From an uncultured Mycoplasma sp. (GTDB lineage Bacteria; Bacillota_I; Bacilli_A; Mycoplasmatales; Metamycoplasmataceae): a stretch of 64,000 nt of DNA. The notes beneath the pieces are model-generated. The model searched no databases, had not been told where the DNA came from, and saw nothing but the letters and a program-made list of their open reading frames with translations. Below, piece after piece: positions 63,955-64,000 of this stretch. Where the stretch lies: positions 62,001-126,000 of the forward strand of contig CAMRAC010000001.1 in the NCBI GenBank assembly GCA_947039955.1. The letters run 5' to 3'. Position 1 is the stretch's first letter; each line of letters begins with the position of its first letter. The translations under genes were made by a program, and so were the position numbers.

Positions 63955-64000
63955 TTAGTTTTCTTTCATTTCTTCTTGAGTATTTTCAACCAATTCTTTA
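63955..64000 (-). CDS. C-terminal end of a CDS running off the window (partial)
   Basis: Minus strand KELVENTQEEMKEN* with TAA at 63955-63957. Confidence 0.35.
   Translation of the reverse strand, partial: KELVENTQEEMKEN

Overview
AT-rich Mollicutes chromosome (most likely Mesoplasma/Entomoplasma/Spiroplasma group) using genetic code 4: UGA is Trp, so many provided ORFs are fragments of one gene split at in-frame TGA. I rejoined them by frame. Most of the window is housekeeping: pth-tilS-ftsH, gyrB, gyrA, tkt, deoB, deoD-deoA-deoC, tuf, eno, metK, fmt, cysS-rlmB-sigma-like, rpmG-secE-nusG, proS, coaE-dnaB-dnaI, uvrB, asnA, and four tRNAs. There are three sugar-uptake loci: GH1, a lactose/cellobiose-type PTS with a MupG/DUF871 protein, and a glucose-type PTS with nanE and an RpiR regulator. 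The most interesting items are: (1) a 1091-aa DUF4011-like / SF1 helicase / PD-(D/E)XK-like nuclease fusion inserted in reverse orientation into the otherwise conserved sigH|rpmG-secE-nusG cluster, a candidate defence gene; (2) three tandem overlapping or abutting genes for small two-TM SLATT/DUF4231-like proteins; (3) a MupG-family protein in a wall-less organism; (4) a repeat-variable BspA-like LRR lipoprotein; (5) a HAD gene with no in-frame ATG next to a T7 tract; (6) a decayed pseudogene remnant. No CRISPR array, rRNA or intact IS was seen. All identities come from reading motifs by eye; no database search was run.
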